A program made the translations under genes and the position numbers. A stretch of DNA of 64,000 bases, taken from NCBI GenBank assembly GCA_024226335.1, contig JAAELY010000238.1, forward strand, positions 1 to 64,000, in the 5' to 3' direction. The notes under the pieces are model-generated. The model ran no database searches. It saw only the letters and a list, made by a program, of their open reading frames with translations, and was not told the DNA's origin. This DNA is from a bacterium (GTDB taxonomy: Bacteria > Myxococcota_A > UBA9160 > SZUA-336). Positions 27,628 through 37,677 of this stretch are shown piece after piece. The first letter of the stretch is position 1. The number at the start of each line of letters is the position of its first letter.

Positions 27628-30087
27628 ATGGCCTTTTTCAAGGGTGATAGCGACTCCGAGGAAACGGAAGACGAGGGAATCGCGGGCGAAGACGTCCTGG
27701 TTCCACTGCTTCCACTACGCGACATCGTCGTGTTTCCTCATATGGTGGTTCCACTGTTCGTGGGCCGAGAGAAGTCCGTTGCCGCCCTGGAAGAGGCCAT
27801 GCGCGGGGATCGCATGCTGATGCTTTCGGCTCAGCGCGATGCCAAGGCTGACGACCCCAACGCCGACGAGATCTACGAAATCGGAACTCTGGGCGCGATC
27901 GTCCAGCTCGTGAAGCTGCCCGACGGCACGGTCAAGGTTCTGGTCGAAGGCAAGCAACGTGCGTGCATCGACTCGTTCATTCCCAAGGATGATTTCTTCC
28001 TGGTGCGAGCCGAGGTGCTCGAGTCCGACGAAGAGATCACGGTCGAGGTCGAAGCCCTGATGCGAAGCGTCGCGTCGGCGTTCGAAACCTACGTCAAGTT
28101 CAACAAGAAGGTTCCGCCCGAAATGGTGGCCAGTGTGCAGAGCATCACCGATCCTGCGCGCCTGTCCGACACGATCGTGGCCCACCTGAACCTCAACGTC
28201 GAAGAAAAGCAGCGCATTCTCGAAGTCACGAGTCCGCACCAGGCACTCGAAGAGATCTATTCGCTGATGCAGAGCGAGATCGACGTTCTGCAGGTCGAAA
28301 ACCGCATCCGCTCGCGGGTCAAAAAGCAGATGGAGCGCTCCCAGAAGGAGTACTACCTGAACGAGCAGATGCGCGCGATCCAGAAGGAACTGGGCGAGCG
28401 CGACGAGTTCAAGAACGAGATGCAGGAACTCGAGGAGAAGCTCGAAGAGCACAAGCTTCCGGAGCACGCCGCCGAGCGCTGCAAGAAGGAAATCAAGAAG
28501 CTCAAGATGATGTCGCCGATGTCCGCCGAGGCGGCCGTCGTGCGCAACTACATCGACTGGATTCTGTCGCTACCCTGGGGCAACTACAAAGAAGACTCGG
28601 TCGACGTCGAAGAAGCCGAGCGCATTCTCGATGCCGACCACTTCGGTCTCGACAAACCCAAGGAGCGCATTCTCGAGTATCTGGCGGTCCAGTCGCTGGT
28701 CGGCGAACTCAGGGGACCCATCCTGTGTCTCGTGGGTCCCCCGGGCGTCGGCAAGACGTCCCTCGGGCGCTCGATCGCGCACGCGACGGATCGCAGTTTC
28801 GTGCGGGTGAGTCTGGGCGGTGTGCGCGACGAAGCCGAGATCCACGGCCACCGCCGCACCTATATCGGCGCGCTGCCGGGCAAGATCATCCAGGGCCTGA
28901 AGAAGGCGGGAAGTGGCAACCCGGTGTTCCTGTTGGACGAGGTCGACAAGATGTCGACCGATTTCCGCGGCGATCCCAGTTCCGCGATGCTCGAGGTGCT
29001 CGATCCCGAGCAGAACAAGACCTTCGACGACCACTACCTGGATCTCGAATACGATCTTTCGAAGATCATGTTCGTGACGACCGCGAACAGCCTTTCCTCG
29101 ATCCCGCGACCGCTTCAAGATCGCATGGAGATCATTCACATTCCGGGGTACATCGAGGAAGAGAAGCTCGAGATCGCAAAAGACTTCCTGATTCCCAAGC
29201 AGATCAAGGAACACGGTCTGACGGAAGAGAACCTCGAGTTTGGCGAAGCGGGCGTCTACGAAGTAATCCGCCGCTACACCAAGGAGTCCGGCGTACGCGG
29301 TCTGGAGCGCGAACTGGCGAGCATCTGCCGCAAGGTCGCGCGCGAGGTCGTGACCAGCAAGGATCCGGTGCGCGTGAAGGTCGGACCCAAGCAGGTTCGC
29401 AAGTATCTCGGCGTTGAGAAGCACCGCTTTGGCAAACGCGAAGAAACCGATCAGGTCGGCATCGCGACGGGACTCGCGTTCACCGAGGTCGGCGGCGAGC
29501 TGCTGACGATCGAAGCACTGGTCACTCAGGGCAAGGGTCGTATCCAGGTCAGTGGTCATCTCGGCGATGTGATGAAGGAATCGGCCCAGGCGGCGCTGTC
29601 CTATGTGCGGCGTCGCGCCAAGCAACTCGGCCTGTCACGCGATTTCTACCAGAAGGTAGATGTGCATCTGCACGTCCCCGAAGGCGGCGTTCCCAAGGAC
29701 GGACCCTCGGCGGGCATCACGATGGCCGTTGCGCTCACTTCTGCACTCACGGGTATTCCGGTGCATTCGAACATCGCCATGACGGGTGAGATCACCCTGC
29801 GCGGTCGCGTCCTGCCGATCGGCGGGCTCAAAGAGAAGCTGATTGCGGCGCTTCGCGGTGGTATCGAAACCGTGCTGATTCCGAAGGAAAACGAGCGCGA
29901 CCTGAAAGAAGTGCCTCCCAAGGTCAAACGTCGCCTGAAGATCCTCTTCGTGGAACACATGGACGAAGTTCTGCAGCACGCGCTGGCCATGGAGCACCCG
30001 GAGCGTTTTGAGGACGTGACGGAATACGCTCTCGAGGAGATCTTCGACATCGAGCCGACGGTCGAAGCACCGGGCGGCTTGAACTAG
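27628..30087 (+). CDS. lon: Lon protease (endopeptidase La)
   Basis: This 819-residue protein has an N-terminal LAN domain ([20 protein letters not shown]), a coiled coil, an AAA+ domain with Walker [11 protein letters not shown] and Walker [10 protein letters not shown], and a C-terminal protease domain with the Ser in KDGPSAGI and Lys in [13 protein letters not shown] (Ser-Lys dyad). It removes misfolded and short-lived proteins. It follows clpX by 27 bp in the same direction. Confidence 0.98.
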   Translation: MAFFKGDSDSEETEDEGIAGEDVLVPLLPLRDIVVFPHMVVPLFVGREKSVAALEEAMRGDRMLMLSAQRDAKADDPNADEIYEIGTLGAIVQLVKLPDGTVKVLVEGKQRACIDSFIPKDDFFLVRAEVLESDEEITVEVEALMRSVASAFETYVKFNKKVPPEMVASVQSITDPARLSDTIVAHLNLNVEEKQRILEVTSPHQALEEIYSLMQSEIDVLQVENRIRSRVKKQMERSQKEYYLNEQMRAIQKELGERDEFKNEMQELEEKLEEHKLPEHAAERCKKEIKKLKMMSPMSAEAAVVRNYIDWILSLPWGNYKEDSVDVEEAERILDADHFGLDKPKERILEYLAVQSLVGELRGPILCLVGPPGVGKTSLGRSIAHATDRSFVRVSLGGVRDEAEIHGHRRTYIGALPGKIIQGLKKAGSGNPVFLLDEVDKMSTDFRGDPSSAMLEVLDPEQNKTFDDHYLDLEYDLSKIMFVTTANSLSSIPRPLQDRMEIIHIPGYIEEEKLEIAKDFLIPKQIKEHGLTEENLEFGEAGVYEVIRRYTKESGVRGLERELASICRKVAREVVTSKDPVRVKVGPKQVRKYLGVEKHRFGKREETDQVGIATGLAFTEVGGELLTIEALVTQGKGRIQVSGHLGDVMKESAQAALSYVRRRAKQLGLSRDFYQKVDVHLHVPEGGVPKDGPSAGITMAVALTSALTGIPVHSNIAMTGEITLRGRVLPIGGLKEKLIAALRGGIETVLIPKENERDLKEVPPKVKRRLKILFVEHMDEVLQHALAMEHPERFEDVTEYALEEIFDIEPTVEAPGGLN

Positions 30088-30117
30088 AGGGATTCGAACT
30101 CTGGTCGAAGACTGTCT

Positions 30118-30192
30118 GGGCGGGTAGCTCAGTGGTAGAGCGACGCCCTTACAAGGCGTTGGTCGGAGGTTCAAATCCTCTCCCGCCCACCA
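30118..30192 (+). tRNA. tRNA-Val (anticodon TAC)
   Basis: This 75-nt cloverleaf has a GGGCGGG/CCCGCCC acceptor stem, a D arm (GCTCAGTGGTAGAGC), an anticodon loop CTTACAA giving TAC, and a T arm (GGTTCAAATCC). The 3' CCA is encoded. It lies directly after lon. No integrase or att duplication is seen beside it. Confidence 0.96.
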
Positions 30193-30354
30193 TTTCGATC
30201 GATCGCAAGAGCGGCCCTGGGCGGAGTGGCGCGAGGGCGTTCTGCTGGACGGTGATCGACACTCCTGGCAACGATTGTAGGAGGCTCGCTTGTTGCGGGT
30301 CCGGGCGGAAGCGAATCTAGCTGGGCTACCGCGCTACTGGTGGCGGGAATCGGC

Positions 30355-31617
30355 GTGCGCATTCTCACCTACACCGCTCCAGGGGCCGTGCTGCCCCACA
30401 CTCTGAACGACATCCGCGATGCACTCGTCGGCATGGGCCACGAGGTCTACGTTCAGGATCTGGTGGAGATCGCGGCTGCGGGCAGTGGCGCTCACGCTCT
30501 CGACGTTGCGATTTGCGACGGGCTTGCGGTGCTGACTCCGGATCTCGTCCTCACCGTCGATACGGCGGGATTGGTGCCCGCGTATCTCGCTACGACCTCA
30601 CCAGAGAGCCTCGTCGCATCCTGGTTCTACGACGACCCCGTCGAGATTCTCGACGCCAAGGGGATGCGGTTTTCACTGCTCGGGCAGCGCTACCACGTCT
30701 TCAGCTGGGACCATGCCTATCTTCCCGAGTTGCGTCGACGCGGCTTCGTCCACTGTCACTACCTTCCGTTCGCGACCAATCCGCACGTGCACTATCCCCG
30801 AGAGCCTGCCGGGTTCGATTTCGATGTGTCCTTCGTCGGTCATGCGACCGAAACGCGCGCTCAATTGCTTATCGAGATCGCCGCGGCCGGTTTTGAAGTG
30901 GATGTATTTGGAGACGAAGCATGGGCTGGCCTGAAGCATCCGCGATTGCATTTTCACGGAGCGGCCAACAACCGCCACGGCTGCCCGCGCGTCTACAGTG
31001 GTTCGCGCGTCAATCTGAACGTGACCAACGCGCAGTTGCACACGTCGCTGCCCGTGCGCGTCTTCGATGTCCTGGCCTGTGAGGGTTTCCTGCTGACCGA
31101 CGCGAGAGGCGACACTGAGCGCCTCTTTCGAGATGGCGAGCATCTGGCGATCTACAACGGCCGTGCGGATCTTCTGGAAAAACTCGAGCATTACCTGGGA
31201 AATCCCGAGGAGCGACGACGCATCGCTTCGTTGGGTCGGCGCCGCGTACTCGAGCGTCACACCTTCAGTCATCAATTGCGAGAACTCCTGGGTCTGGTAG
31301 CCGAGGCACCAGCGGCGCCTTTGATCGCTGAACCGGAGGGTGGCGACGCGGCACTCGGCCTCTGGCTCGGATGTCTGGCCAAACTCAAACTCGGTCGACT
31401 CGACGAGTCCCAGGCGTGTCTGGATCGAGTTCTGAAGCTGCTGCCTAGTGACGAAAATGTGAAACTCGCGCAGGAGGCTCTCTGCGAGGCCGGGCGCGGC
31501 GACTGGATTTCAGAGGACTGGTCGCAGCTCTACCGGGGACTCGATGTCGATCTCGACGACGATGGCCGCGTTTTCGGCTGGCAGCCGCTTCGCTACGGCG
31601 ATCGAGAGTCTCGCTAG
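30355..31617 (+). CDS. CgeB-like glycosyltransferase with helical C-terminal tail
   Basis: This protein of about 420 residues has an N-terminal Rossmann half (VRILTYTAPG) and a C-terminal half carrying the spore-maturation CgeB / GT1-like pattern: NLNVTNAQLHTSLPVRVFD, ACEGFLLTDARGDTERLF and HLAIYNGRADLLEKL. The last ~100 residues (LGCLAKLKLGRLDESQACLDRVLKL) look like a short TPR unit. It probably transfers a sugar from a nucleotide donor to an unknown cytoplasmic or lipid acceptor. The GTG at 30355 is preceded by GGCGGGAA; GTG at 30340 is also in frame. 30193-30354 shows no gene. Confidence 0.82.
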   Translation: MRILTYTAPGAVLPHTLNDIRDALVGMGHEVYVQDLVEIAAAGSGAHALDVAICDGLAVLTPDLVLTVDTAGLVPAYLATTSPESLVASWFYDDPVEILDAKGMRFSLLGQRYHVFSWDHAYLPELRRRGFVHCHYLPFATNPHVHYPREPAGFDFDVSFVGHATETRAQLLIEIAAAGFEVDVFGDEAWAGLKHPRLHFHGAANNRHGCPRVYSGSRVNLNVTNAQLHTSLPVRVFDVLACEGFLLTDARGDTERLFRDGEHLAIYNGRADLLEKLEHYLGNPEERRRIASLGRRRVLERHTFSHQLRELLGLVAEAPAAPLIAEPEGGDAALGLWLGCLAKLKLGRLDESQACLDRVLKLLPSDENVKLAQEALCEAGRGDWISEDWSQLYRGLDVDLDDDGRVFGWQPLRYGDRESR

Positions 31618-31696
31618 GTTTTGCGTCAGACCTCTGCGCGGATTCGCGTCCCACGCGATCGCTCCAAGATCGTCGAGCTATGCAACAATCTCCCCA

Positions 31697-32575
31697 ATGA
31701 TCGAAAAGACTCCTTTTGGCACAACGGGTCACGACAGCACGCGAATCATCTTCGGCGCTGCGGCACTGGGTGGGATGCGACAGGACAAGGCAGATACCGT
31801 GCTCGAACTGCTCTTCGAGCGAGGCATCAACCATCTCGACACCGCGGCGGCCTATGGGGAAAGCGAGCTTCGTATCGGACCCTGGATGTCGCGGCATCGG
31901 AGTGAGTTCTTCCTGGCCACCAAAGCAACGGCCCGCGATCGAGTCGGGGCGTTCGAGAGTATTCAGCGATCCCTCGATCGGCTGCAGACCGATCACCTCG
32001 ACCTGATCCAGTTCCACAATCTGGTCGACGAAGAGGGCTGGCAGACAGCCATGGGTCCCGATGGCGCGCTGGAAGCGGCGATCGACGCGCGAGACCAGGG
32101 CCTGGTTCGCTTCATCGGTGTGACCGGGCACGGTACGAGAACGGCGGCCATGCATCTGCGCAGTCTCGAACGCTTTCCCTTCGATTCAGTGCTCTTGCCC
32201 TATAACTACTCCATGATGGCGCAACCCCAGTACGCGGCCGACTTCGAGGCATTGTACGGTGTCTGTCGGGAGCGCGGCGTTGCGGTGCAGACGATCAAAG
32301 GGATCGCCCGTCGGCGCTGGTCCGATACGTACAGCGGCCCGAGGTTCAGCTGGTACGAGCCACTACGTGATTCGGGGGCGCTCGCGCGCGGCGTGCGCTG
32401 GGTGTTGAGCCGTCCCGGTGTCTTCCTCAACAGCTCGAGCGACGCGACTCTGCTGCCACAGGTTCTGGATGCGGCGAGTGGCGCAGGTGAGGCGCCATCC
32501 AATGAAAAGATGGAAGCGGACGTCGCCGCTCACGGGATCGAAGCTCTATTCGAACCGGGGTTCGACGACGTCTGA
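31697..32575 (+). CDS. Aldo/keto reductase
   Basis: This 292-residue protein has an NADPH-dependent TIM-barrel signature: FGAAALGG near the start, catalytic Asp/Tyr in LDTAAAYGESEL, Lys in FLATKATARD and the QFHN element. The ATG at 31697 gives the usual short N-terminus (IEKTPFGTTG); the frame is open further upstream across the previous gene's tail but that is not coding. It reduces aldehydes or ketones; the substrate is not predictable and no operon partner is evident. Confidence 0.9.
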   Translation: MIEKTPFGTTGHDSTRIIFGAAALGGMRQDKADTVLELLFERGINHLDTAAAYGESELRIGPWMSRHRSEFFLATKATARDRVGAFESIQRSLDRLQTDHLDLIQFHNLVDEEGWQTAMGPDGALEAAIDARDQGLVRFIGVTGHGTRTAAMHLRSLERFPFDSVLLPYNYSMMAQPQYAADFEALYGVCRERGVAVQTIKGIARRRWSDTYSGPRFSWYEPLRDSGALARGVRWVLSRPGVFLNSSSDATLLPQVLDAASGAGEAPSNEKMEADVAAHGIEALFEPGFDDV

Positions 32576-32683
32576 GTCGTCTTGCAAGGCGAACACACGA
32601 CGGCGAATCCGCTGTTCATGTCGAACCGGCGCGCAACGCTCAGCAGTCCTCGTAGTCTTCGTTCGCAGCGCGGCGCGTCGGGA

Positions 32684-33694
32684 TCAGAGCCGGTTGAACT
32701 CCCTGGCCAGATCGCGTTCCTGCTCGGGCGTGGACTGGATGTAGCCGCACGCCGTGCGGGTCAGCAGGTCGCCGAAGCGATCGTTCACGGCCTTGGCGAT
32801 CTGTGATGGTTTTTCAGCGACGATCGCGAACGCATCGACGATGTCATCGTCGATCAGTTGACCCATCTCGACCCACTTACCCCGCTTGGACAAGGCGTTG
32901 AGTTCGCTTTGCAACGCGCCCCAGCCGTGGCTCTCGAGAACGCCCTTGTAGGCGGGCGTCGATCCGTAGAAGCCGATCTGCTGAGTCACCATCGCACGCG
33001 ACCTCATGTACTGCTCTTCGTTCTCGCCGCTGATCACGAATACGGGGCAGGAAATCTCGAAGCCTTCGCGTTGGCGGCCCGCCTTGGCGAGTCCGGCCTC
33101 GACCTTGGGAATCGTTACCTCGCGCATGTACTTTTCGGTGGTGAAGGCGTGGCAGATGATGCCGTCGGCCACTTCACCGGCCACCTCGGTCATCAACGGA
33201 CCGACGGCCGCGAGCCAGACCTTGGGCGCTCCGAACTCTGTGTTGGTCGGGATGAAAAACGGAGTCATGAGCGAGTGGGTGTAGAACTCGCCGCGGAATT
33301 CCAGTTTTTCACCGTCGTGCCAGGAGGCCCAGATCGCACGCATGGCCAGGATGAACTCGCGCATCCGCGCAGCGGGGGAGGACCAGGGCATGCTGAAGCG
33401 CTTGGTGATGTGCGGTCGAATCTGTGAACCGAGTCCCAGGACGAAGCGACCCTTCGAGAATGCGTTCAGGTCGTGTCCGATGTTCGCAAGAGTCATCGGA
33501 GAGCGTGCGAATGCGACGGCGATCGAGGTCCCGATCTGGATCTTCTCGGTGTGCTCTGCGGCGATTGTCAGGGGTAGAAACGGGTCGTGCGCCGTTTCTG
33601 CCGTGAACATGCCGTCGTAACCCGCTTCTTCGAGCGTGCGTGCGCGCGCGGGCATCTGGCTCAGGTCGGAACTGGCTCCACCATCGATTTTCAT
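32684..33694 (-). CDS. LLM-class F420-dependent oxidoreductase (TIGR03617-like)
   Basis: This 336-residue luciferase-like TIM barrel has DGMFTAETAHDPFLPL, GTSIAVAFARSPMTLAN, GRFVLGLGSQIRPHI and FRGEFYTHSLMTPFF, matching my memory of the TIGR03617 subgroup seen in actinobacteria and deltaproteobacteria. Members use reduced F420 or FMN. The ATG at 33694 has an excellent GGAGGTCCT ribosome site; the open frame upstream overlaps the divergent kinase gene and is ignored. It is divergent from the APH-like gene, with 81 bp between starts, so the two are probably co-regulated. Confidence 0.9.
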   Translation of the reverse strand: MKIDGGASSDLSQMPARARTLEEAGYDGMFTAETAHDPFLPLTIAAEHTEKIQIGTSIAVAFARSPMTLANIGHDLNAFSKGRFVLGLGSQIRPHITKRFSMPWSSPAARMREFILAMRAIWASWHDGEKLEFRGEFYTHSLMTPFFIPTNTEFGAPKVWLAAVGPLMTEVAGEVADGIICHAFTTEKYMREVTIPKVEAGLAKAGRQREGFEISCPVFVISGENEEQYMRSRAMVTQQIGFYGSTPAYKGVLESHGWGALQSELNALSKRGKWVEMGQLIDDDIVDAFAIVAEKPSQIAKAVNDRFGDLLTRTACGYIQSTPEQERDLAREFNRL

Positions 33695-33775
33695 AGGACC
33701 TCCAGGAATTGGACCGAGGCTGAATTGTACACCCCTGAACGGGTGGCTTGCGCGAAGGTCCCGCCCGGTACCAAG

Positions 33776-34828
33776 ATGCACCTCATCATGAGTTCTTCGC
33801 CTGAGATCAAGGGAATCGAGATCGACCGAGTCAGCGAGTGGTTCCTCGAGCACGTACCGGGCATTCGCACGCCCTTGCGTTTCGAGCCGATCGTGGGAGG
33901 TCATTCCAACCTCACCTACAAGGTCAGCGCCAGCGATGGGGAACTCTATGTTCTGCGCCGCCCGCCACTGGGAGCGGTACTGGCGACGGCCCACGACATG
34001 GCGCGCGAGCATCGCATCGTTTCGGCCGTCGAAGCGACCGATGTTCCCGTGCCCGAGACGATCGGTTTGTGCGGGGACGAAGCGGTCAACGGCGCGCCGT
34101 TCTACGTCATGAAATTCGTTCACGGACACGTGCTGACGGATCGCTCGATGGCGGAAAAGCACTTCGATCCCGCGCAGCGCGGGCGGATTGGACGCTCGAT
34201 GGCCGAAGTCCTGGCGCGTCTGCACCGTGTGGATCCCGTCGAGATCGGCCTGGGCAATCTCGCACGCACCGATAGCTACCTGGCGCGTCAACTCAAGCGC
34301 TGGAGTACCCAGTGGGCCAACTCCAAGACCCGCGACCTGCCCGATATGGAGGAAGCTTACGAGTTGCTCGTGTCGAACATCCCCGAGCAGAAAGGAGTGG
34401 CGATCGCCCACGGCGACTATCGGCTCGGGAACTGTCTCATCGGAGAAGATGCGCGGATTGCGGCGGTCCTCGACTGGGAATTGTGCACGCTGGGAGATCC
34501 GCTGGCGGATGTCGGATATCTGATGAATGACTGGCGTGCTCCGGGTGAGATCGATCGCATAGGGCAGATCGCGACCAGCGCGTCGACGTCCTCGGGGTTT
34601 CCGGATCGCGAAGAAATGCTCCGCATCTATTCGGAGACCAGTGGGATCGAAGTGGGCGATGTGTCCTATTACCGTGCCTTCCAGTACTGGCGTTCGGGTG
34701 CCATCGTCGAGGGCGTGCTGGCACGCTATCTGAAGGGCGTGATGGGCAACGAGGCCGACACGGCGGCATTTCGTCTACAGGTCGACGGCGTGGCGGCCGC
34801 GGCGGTCGAACTACTGCGCGCTCGTTGA
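33776..34828 (+). CDS. APH-like phosphotransferase (ACAD10/11 kinase-domain family)
   Basis: This 350-residue aminoglycoside-phosphotransferase fold protein has a P-loop-like VGGHSNLTYKV, catalytic HGDYRLGNCLI and metal-binding VLDWELCTLGDPLADVGYLM. The style matches the kinase domains of ACAD10/ACAD11, which phosphorylate hydroxyacyl-CoA intermediates. A role in hydroxy-acid or lipid catabolism with a nearby oxidoreductase is more likely than drug resistance. ATG 33776 and ATG 33788 are both possible. Its last 18 bp overlap the convergent mutarotase gene. Confidence 0.87.
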   Translation: MHLIMSSSPEIKGIEIDRVSEWFLEHVPGIRTPLRFEPIVGGHSNLTYKVSASDGELYVLRRPPLGAVLATAHDMAREHRIVSAVEATDVPVPETIGLCGDEAVNGAPFYVMKFVHGHVLTDRSMAEKHFDPAQRGRIGRSMAEVLARLHRVDPVEIGLGNLARTDSYLARQLKRWSTQWANSKTRDLPDMEEAYELLVSNIPEQKGVAIAHGDYRLGNCLIGEDARIAAVLDWELCTLGDPLADVGYLMNDWRAPGEIDRIGQIATSASTSSGFPDREEMLRIYSETSGIEVGDVSYYRAFQYWRSGAIVEGVLARYLKGVMGNEADTAAFRLQVDGVAAAAVELLRAR

Positions 34829-35884
34829 ATCTGATTTCGGCGTGCCGAACCGGTAGGTCGTGGTCTCGGCGTAGATCTCTCCGGGCCGCAGAATGATCGA
34901 TGGAAACCCCGGGTGATGAACCGCGTCGGTCGGGTGCTGGGTTTCCAGGCACACGGCGCAGCGCGCCGGATAGCGCCGGCCGTTCTTGCCGCGTTGGCCG
35001 CGCAAGAGGTTCCCGCTGTAGAGCTGCAGGCTGGGTTGTGTGGTCCAGACTTCCATCTGACGACCGCTGGTCGGATCGCGCAATCGGGCGGCTCTCCTCA
35101 ACTGGCCGGGTTCGCCGTCGATCATCAGACCGTGGTCGAAACCCCGTGTCGGACCTGTTTCCAGTTCCGCGATGCGCGTGCCCAGCGCCGTCGCCACCCG
35201 GAAGTCGAGTGGTGTCTCCGCGACCGGCTCAAGGGAACCGTCGGGAATCAACTCCTCGTCTGCAGGGGTGAAATGCGTCGCATCCAGTTTCAGTTCGTGG
35301 TCCAGAACGCTCGGAGTTCCGGCACCGGATAGATTGAAGTAACTGTGGTTCGCCAGATTCACGATCGTCGCTGCATCGCAGTGCGCGCGTGCGTCCATGC
35401 GAAGCTCGTCCGATTCGCTCAGGCTGTAGGTGACCTCGACACGCAGACAGCCGGGATAGCCCTGATCGCCGTCGGGGCTGATCAGGTGGAAGCGAACGGC
35501 ACACGCCTCGTCGCTGATCTGCTCACCGGTCCACACCAGCTTGCCGAATCCGCTTTCGCCGCCGTGAATGTGATGAGGTCCATGGTTTGCGCTCAACTCG
35601 AAAGTGCGCCCGTCCAGTTCGAAGCGCGCTCTGGCGATGCGGTTCGCCACCCGACCGACCACGCAGCCCATGTACGGATTGTCTTCGGATTCGTACGACG
35701 ATAGTTCAGCGAATCCGAGTACGATATCGGCCAGTTCTCCGTTCGCATCCGCAATCCAGAGTTCGTTCAGGGTGGCCCCGTATTCGCTCACAACCGCATG
35801 TGTGCCGCGTCGATTGCGCAAGCTGAAACGATCGACTCGCTGACCTCCGCGGCTCGTTCCGAACAGACTGCGTTCGACGCTCAC
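34811..35884 (-). CDS. Aldose 1-epimerase (galactose mutarotase family)
   Basis: This 357-residue beta-sandwich enzyme has the first His in NHGPHHIHGG, the second catalytic His in NLANHSYFNLSG and the catalytic Glu in ILRPGEIYAETTTYRF. It interconverts alpha and beta anomers of aldoses. It starts at a GTG (35884) overlapping the SDR stop (GTGA); the open frame extends far upstream but only as the shadow of the SDR gene. It is the third gene of a tightly packed sugar operon, so it probably supplies the right anomer to the dehydrogenases. Confidence 0.93.
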   Translation of the reverse strand: MSVERSLFGTSRGGQRVDRFSLRNRRGTHAVVSEYGATLNELWIADANGELADIVLGFAELSSYESEDNPYMGCVVGRVANRIARARFELDGRTFELSANHGPHHIHGGESGFGKLVWTGEQISDEACAVRFHLISPDGDQGYPGCLRVEVTYSLSESDELRMDARAHCDAATIVNLANHSYFNLSGAGTPSVLDHELKLDATHFTPADEELIPDGSLEPVAETPLDFRVATALGTRIAELETGPTRGFDHGLMIDGEPGQLRRAARLRDPTSGRQMEVWTTQPSLQLYSGNLLRGQRGKNGRRYPARCAVCLETQHPTDAVHHPGFPSIILRPGEIYAETTTYRFGTPKSDSTSAQ

Positions 35885-36630
35885 GCCGCGGAGAAACCTC
35901 CGTCGACGGGAAGTGTCTGGCCCGTGATGAAACCCGCTGCAGGGCTGGCCAGGAACAGCACGACGGGGGCGATGTCTTTCGGCGTCCCCCAGCGTCGCAT
36001 GGGAGTGCGCGCGATCTGCGGGTCTTCCAGGGCCGCAACGCCTTTCATCGGTGCGGTCATGCTCGACTCGATCAAGCCGGGCGCAACGGCGTTCACGCGA
36101 AGTGGCTGATCCGCCCAGGCCACCGCCAGATTCTTGGTCATCTGCACGATCCCCGCTTTGGCCGCTCCGTAACCCGGAACGAAAGGGACTGCGAAAAACG
36201 AGGACATCGAAGCCAGGTTGATGATCGAGCCGCCGCCTTTGAGAGCGCTTGCCCCCAATTGCTTCTGGCAGCCGACCGCCATGCGGAACGCGCCGAACAG
36301 ATTGATCGCCACCGATTCCTCGAAGACCTCGGGAATGTACTCGCTCTTTCCACCGGGCAGGTTCGCACCCGCGTTGTTGACCAGCACGTCGAGTTCGGGC
36401 AGGGATGCGCACAAGGCCTTGATCGCCTCAGCGTCGGTCATTTCGAGTTTTCGGTACTCGAATCCGGACAGATCCGTGTCGTAGTCAGCGGCCGAGTCCC
36501 GTCGGCCGGTCACCGTTACCTGCGCGTCGGCGTCGGCAAAAGCGCGTGCGATGCCGCCTCCGATCCCGCTCGTTCCCCCGGTGACCAGAACCTTGCAACC
36601 GGAGAAGTCGAATCTGACCCGCGAACTCAC
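35881..36630 (-). CDS. SDR family oxidoreductase of the sugar operon
   Basis: This 249-residue classical SDR has TGGTSGIGGG, NNAG at about 88-91, catalytic Ser (LASMSS) and YGAAK, and GQTLPVDGGF. TGRR after beta-2 favours NADP. It starts with GTG overlapping the stop of the Gfo/Idh/MocA gene and ends overlapping the mutarotase start. By context it is a sugar or sugar-acid dehydrogenase. Confidence 0.93.
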   Translation of the reverse strand: MSSRVRFDFSGCKVLVTGGTSGIGGGIARAFADADAQVTVTGRRDSAADYDTDLSGFEYRKLEMTDAEAIKALCASLPELDVLVNNAGANLPGGKSEYIPEVFEESVAINLFGAFRMAVGCQKQLGASALKGGGSIINLASMSSFFAVPFVPGYGAAKAGIVQMTKNLAVAWADQPLRVNAVAPGLIESSMTAPMKGVAALEDPQIARTPMRRWGTPKDIAPVVLFLASPAAGFITGQTLPVDGGFSAA

Positions 36631-37637
36631 GCCCAGACCTTTTCCCAGCGACCCGTCTCGGCGGAGCGGTACATCGCGAGTGCAGCGCGAAGTTCTCCGA
36701 GCGCGTACTCGGCGCTCGCATCCGGCGTCTTGCCGTCGAGTACTGCGGCTTCGAAGTCGGCAAACTCACCCGGATAGGACGACATATAGCCTCCGCGTTC
36801 GCCGACGCGTTCGCCTTTGCGATGATCTGCGTCGTAGAGCATGACGTCACCGATGCCCTCGATGGCGATTTCACCCTCGGAACCTGTGATGCGAAACAGG
36901 GGTTGCGGACCGAGCGGCGCGTTGGTCAGCATGCCATCGAATACCGAAACCGAACCCGATTCGTGTCGCATGAGCGCCCGTACCAGCGACTCGCCCTGCA
37001 TCTGTTCGAAAGGCGTGCCGAGTGCTGCAACGACCTCGTCGATTTCGCCCATGAGCATGCGCAGAGGGCGGATCCAGTGCGATCCGGTGTCCAGGGCGAT
37101 GCCGCCTCCGGCTTCATCGAGTTTCAGTCGCCAGGGATCGGAACCGCCGTAGTAACTCGAAAGCGCGGGAGTGAAAAAACAACCGCGCGCCGAGATCGGC
37201 TCGCCGATCGCTCCGGCTTCGATCAGGGAGCGCGCCTGGAGCACGTCCGGCCAGTACTGCGCATTCTCCGCCACCATGAAGACGGTGCCGGCGCGCCTGG
37301 CCGCAGCGATGATGCGATCGCATGCGGCAAGATCCGGCGCCATGGGCTTTTCGAGTAGTACGTGCTTTCCCGCCTCGAAGGCGCGGGTCGCGAACTCCTC
37401 GTGCAGATGGTGCGGGAGCATCAGGTCGACAGCGTCGAACTCGGCGTTCTGCAGGGCCTCTTCGAAGGACTCGAATACCGCCGCGCCGGTTTCCTTCCCG
37501 ACGGCCTCCGCGCTCTCTCGTCTCGGGTCGACGGCGGCGCAGATCTCGATCCGCGGCGCGCCCTGTCGGATTCCCATGACGTGGAACGAAGAAATCGCAC
37601 CGCATCCGACGAAAGCGAGTCTGAGGGGCTCGGGCAT
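36627..37637 (-). CDS. Gfo/Idh/MocA family oxidoreductase
   Basis: This 336-residue protein has an N-terminal NAD(P) fold (AFVGCGAIS), the conserved EKP motif (VLLEKPMAPD) and the C-terminal alpha/beta domain with GGGIALDTGSHWIRPL, containing the putative catalytic His. Family members oxidise sugars, inositols or their derivatives. It is the first gene of the operon with SDR and mutarotase, all joined by GTGA overlaps. The substrate is unknown. Confidence 0.93.
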   Translation of the reverse strand: MPEPLRLAFVGCGAISSFHVMGIRQGAPRIEICAAVDPRRESAEAVGKETGAAVFESFEEALQNAEFDAVDLMLPHHLHEEFATRAFEAGKHVLLEKPMAPDLAACDRIIAAARRAGTVFMVAENAQYWPDVLQARSLIEAGAIGEPISARGCFFTPALSSYYGGSDPWRLKLDEAGGGIALDTGSHWIRPLRMLMGEIDEVVAALGTPFEQMQGESLVRALMRHESGSVSVFDGMLTNAPLGPQPLFRITGSEGEIAIEGIGDVMLYDADHRKGERVGERGGYMSSYPGEFADFEAAVLDGKTPDASAEYALGELRAALAMYRSAETGRWEKVWA

Positions 37638-37677
37638 GGAGCCGTTTATATCATGTGCCGCCGCACAGTCGGAGACG

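Noticed and set aside
28570-29625. 351-codon minus-strand frame inside lon
   Set aside because: Antisense shadow of a certain gene.
30118-30192. tRNA-Val as a possible integration site for a genomic island
   Set aside because: No integrase, no direct repeat of the tRNA 3' end downstream, and flanking genes have the same composition.
36301-36412. Long N-terminal extension of the mutarotase frame up to 36412
   Set aside because: The extension overlaps the SDR gene in a different frame; the GTG at 35884 overlapping the SDR stop is the natural start.
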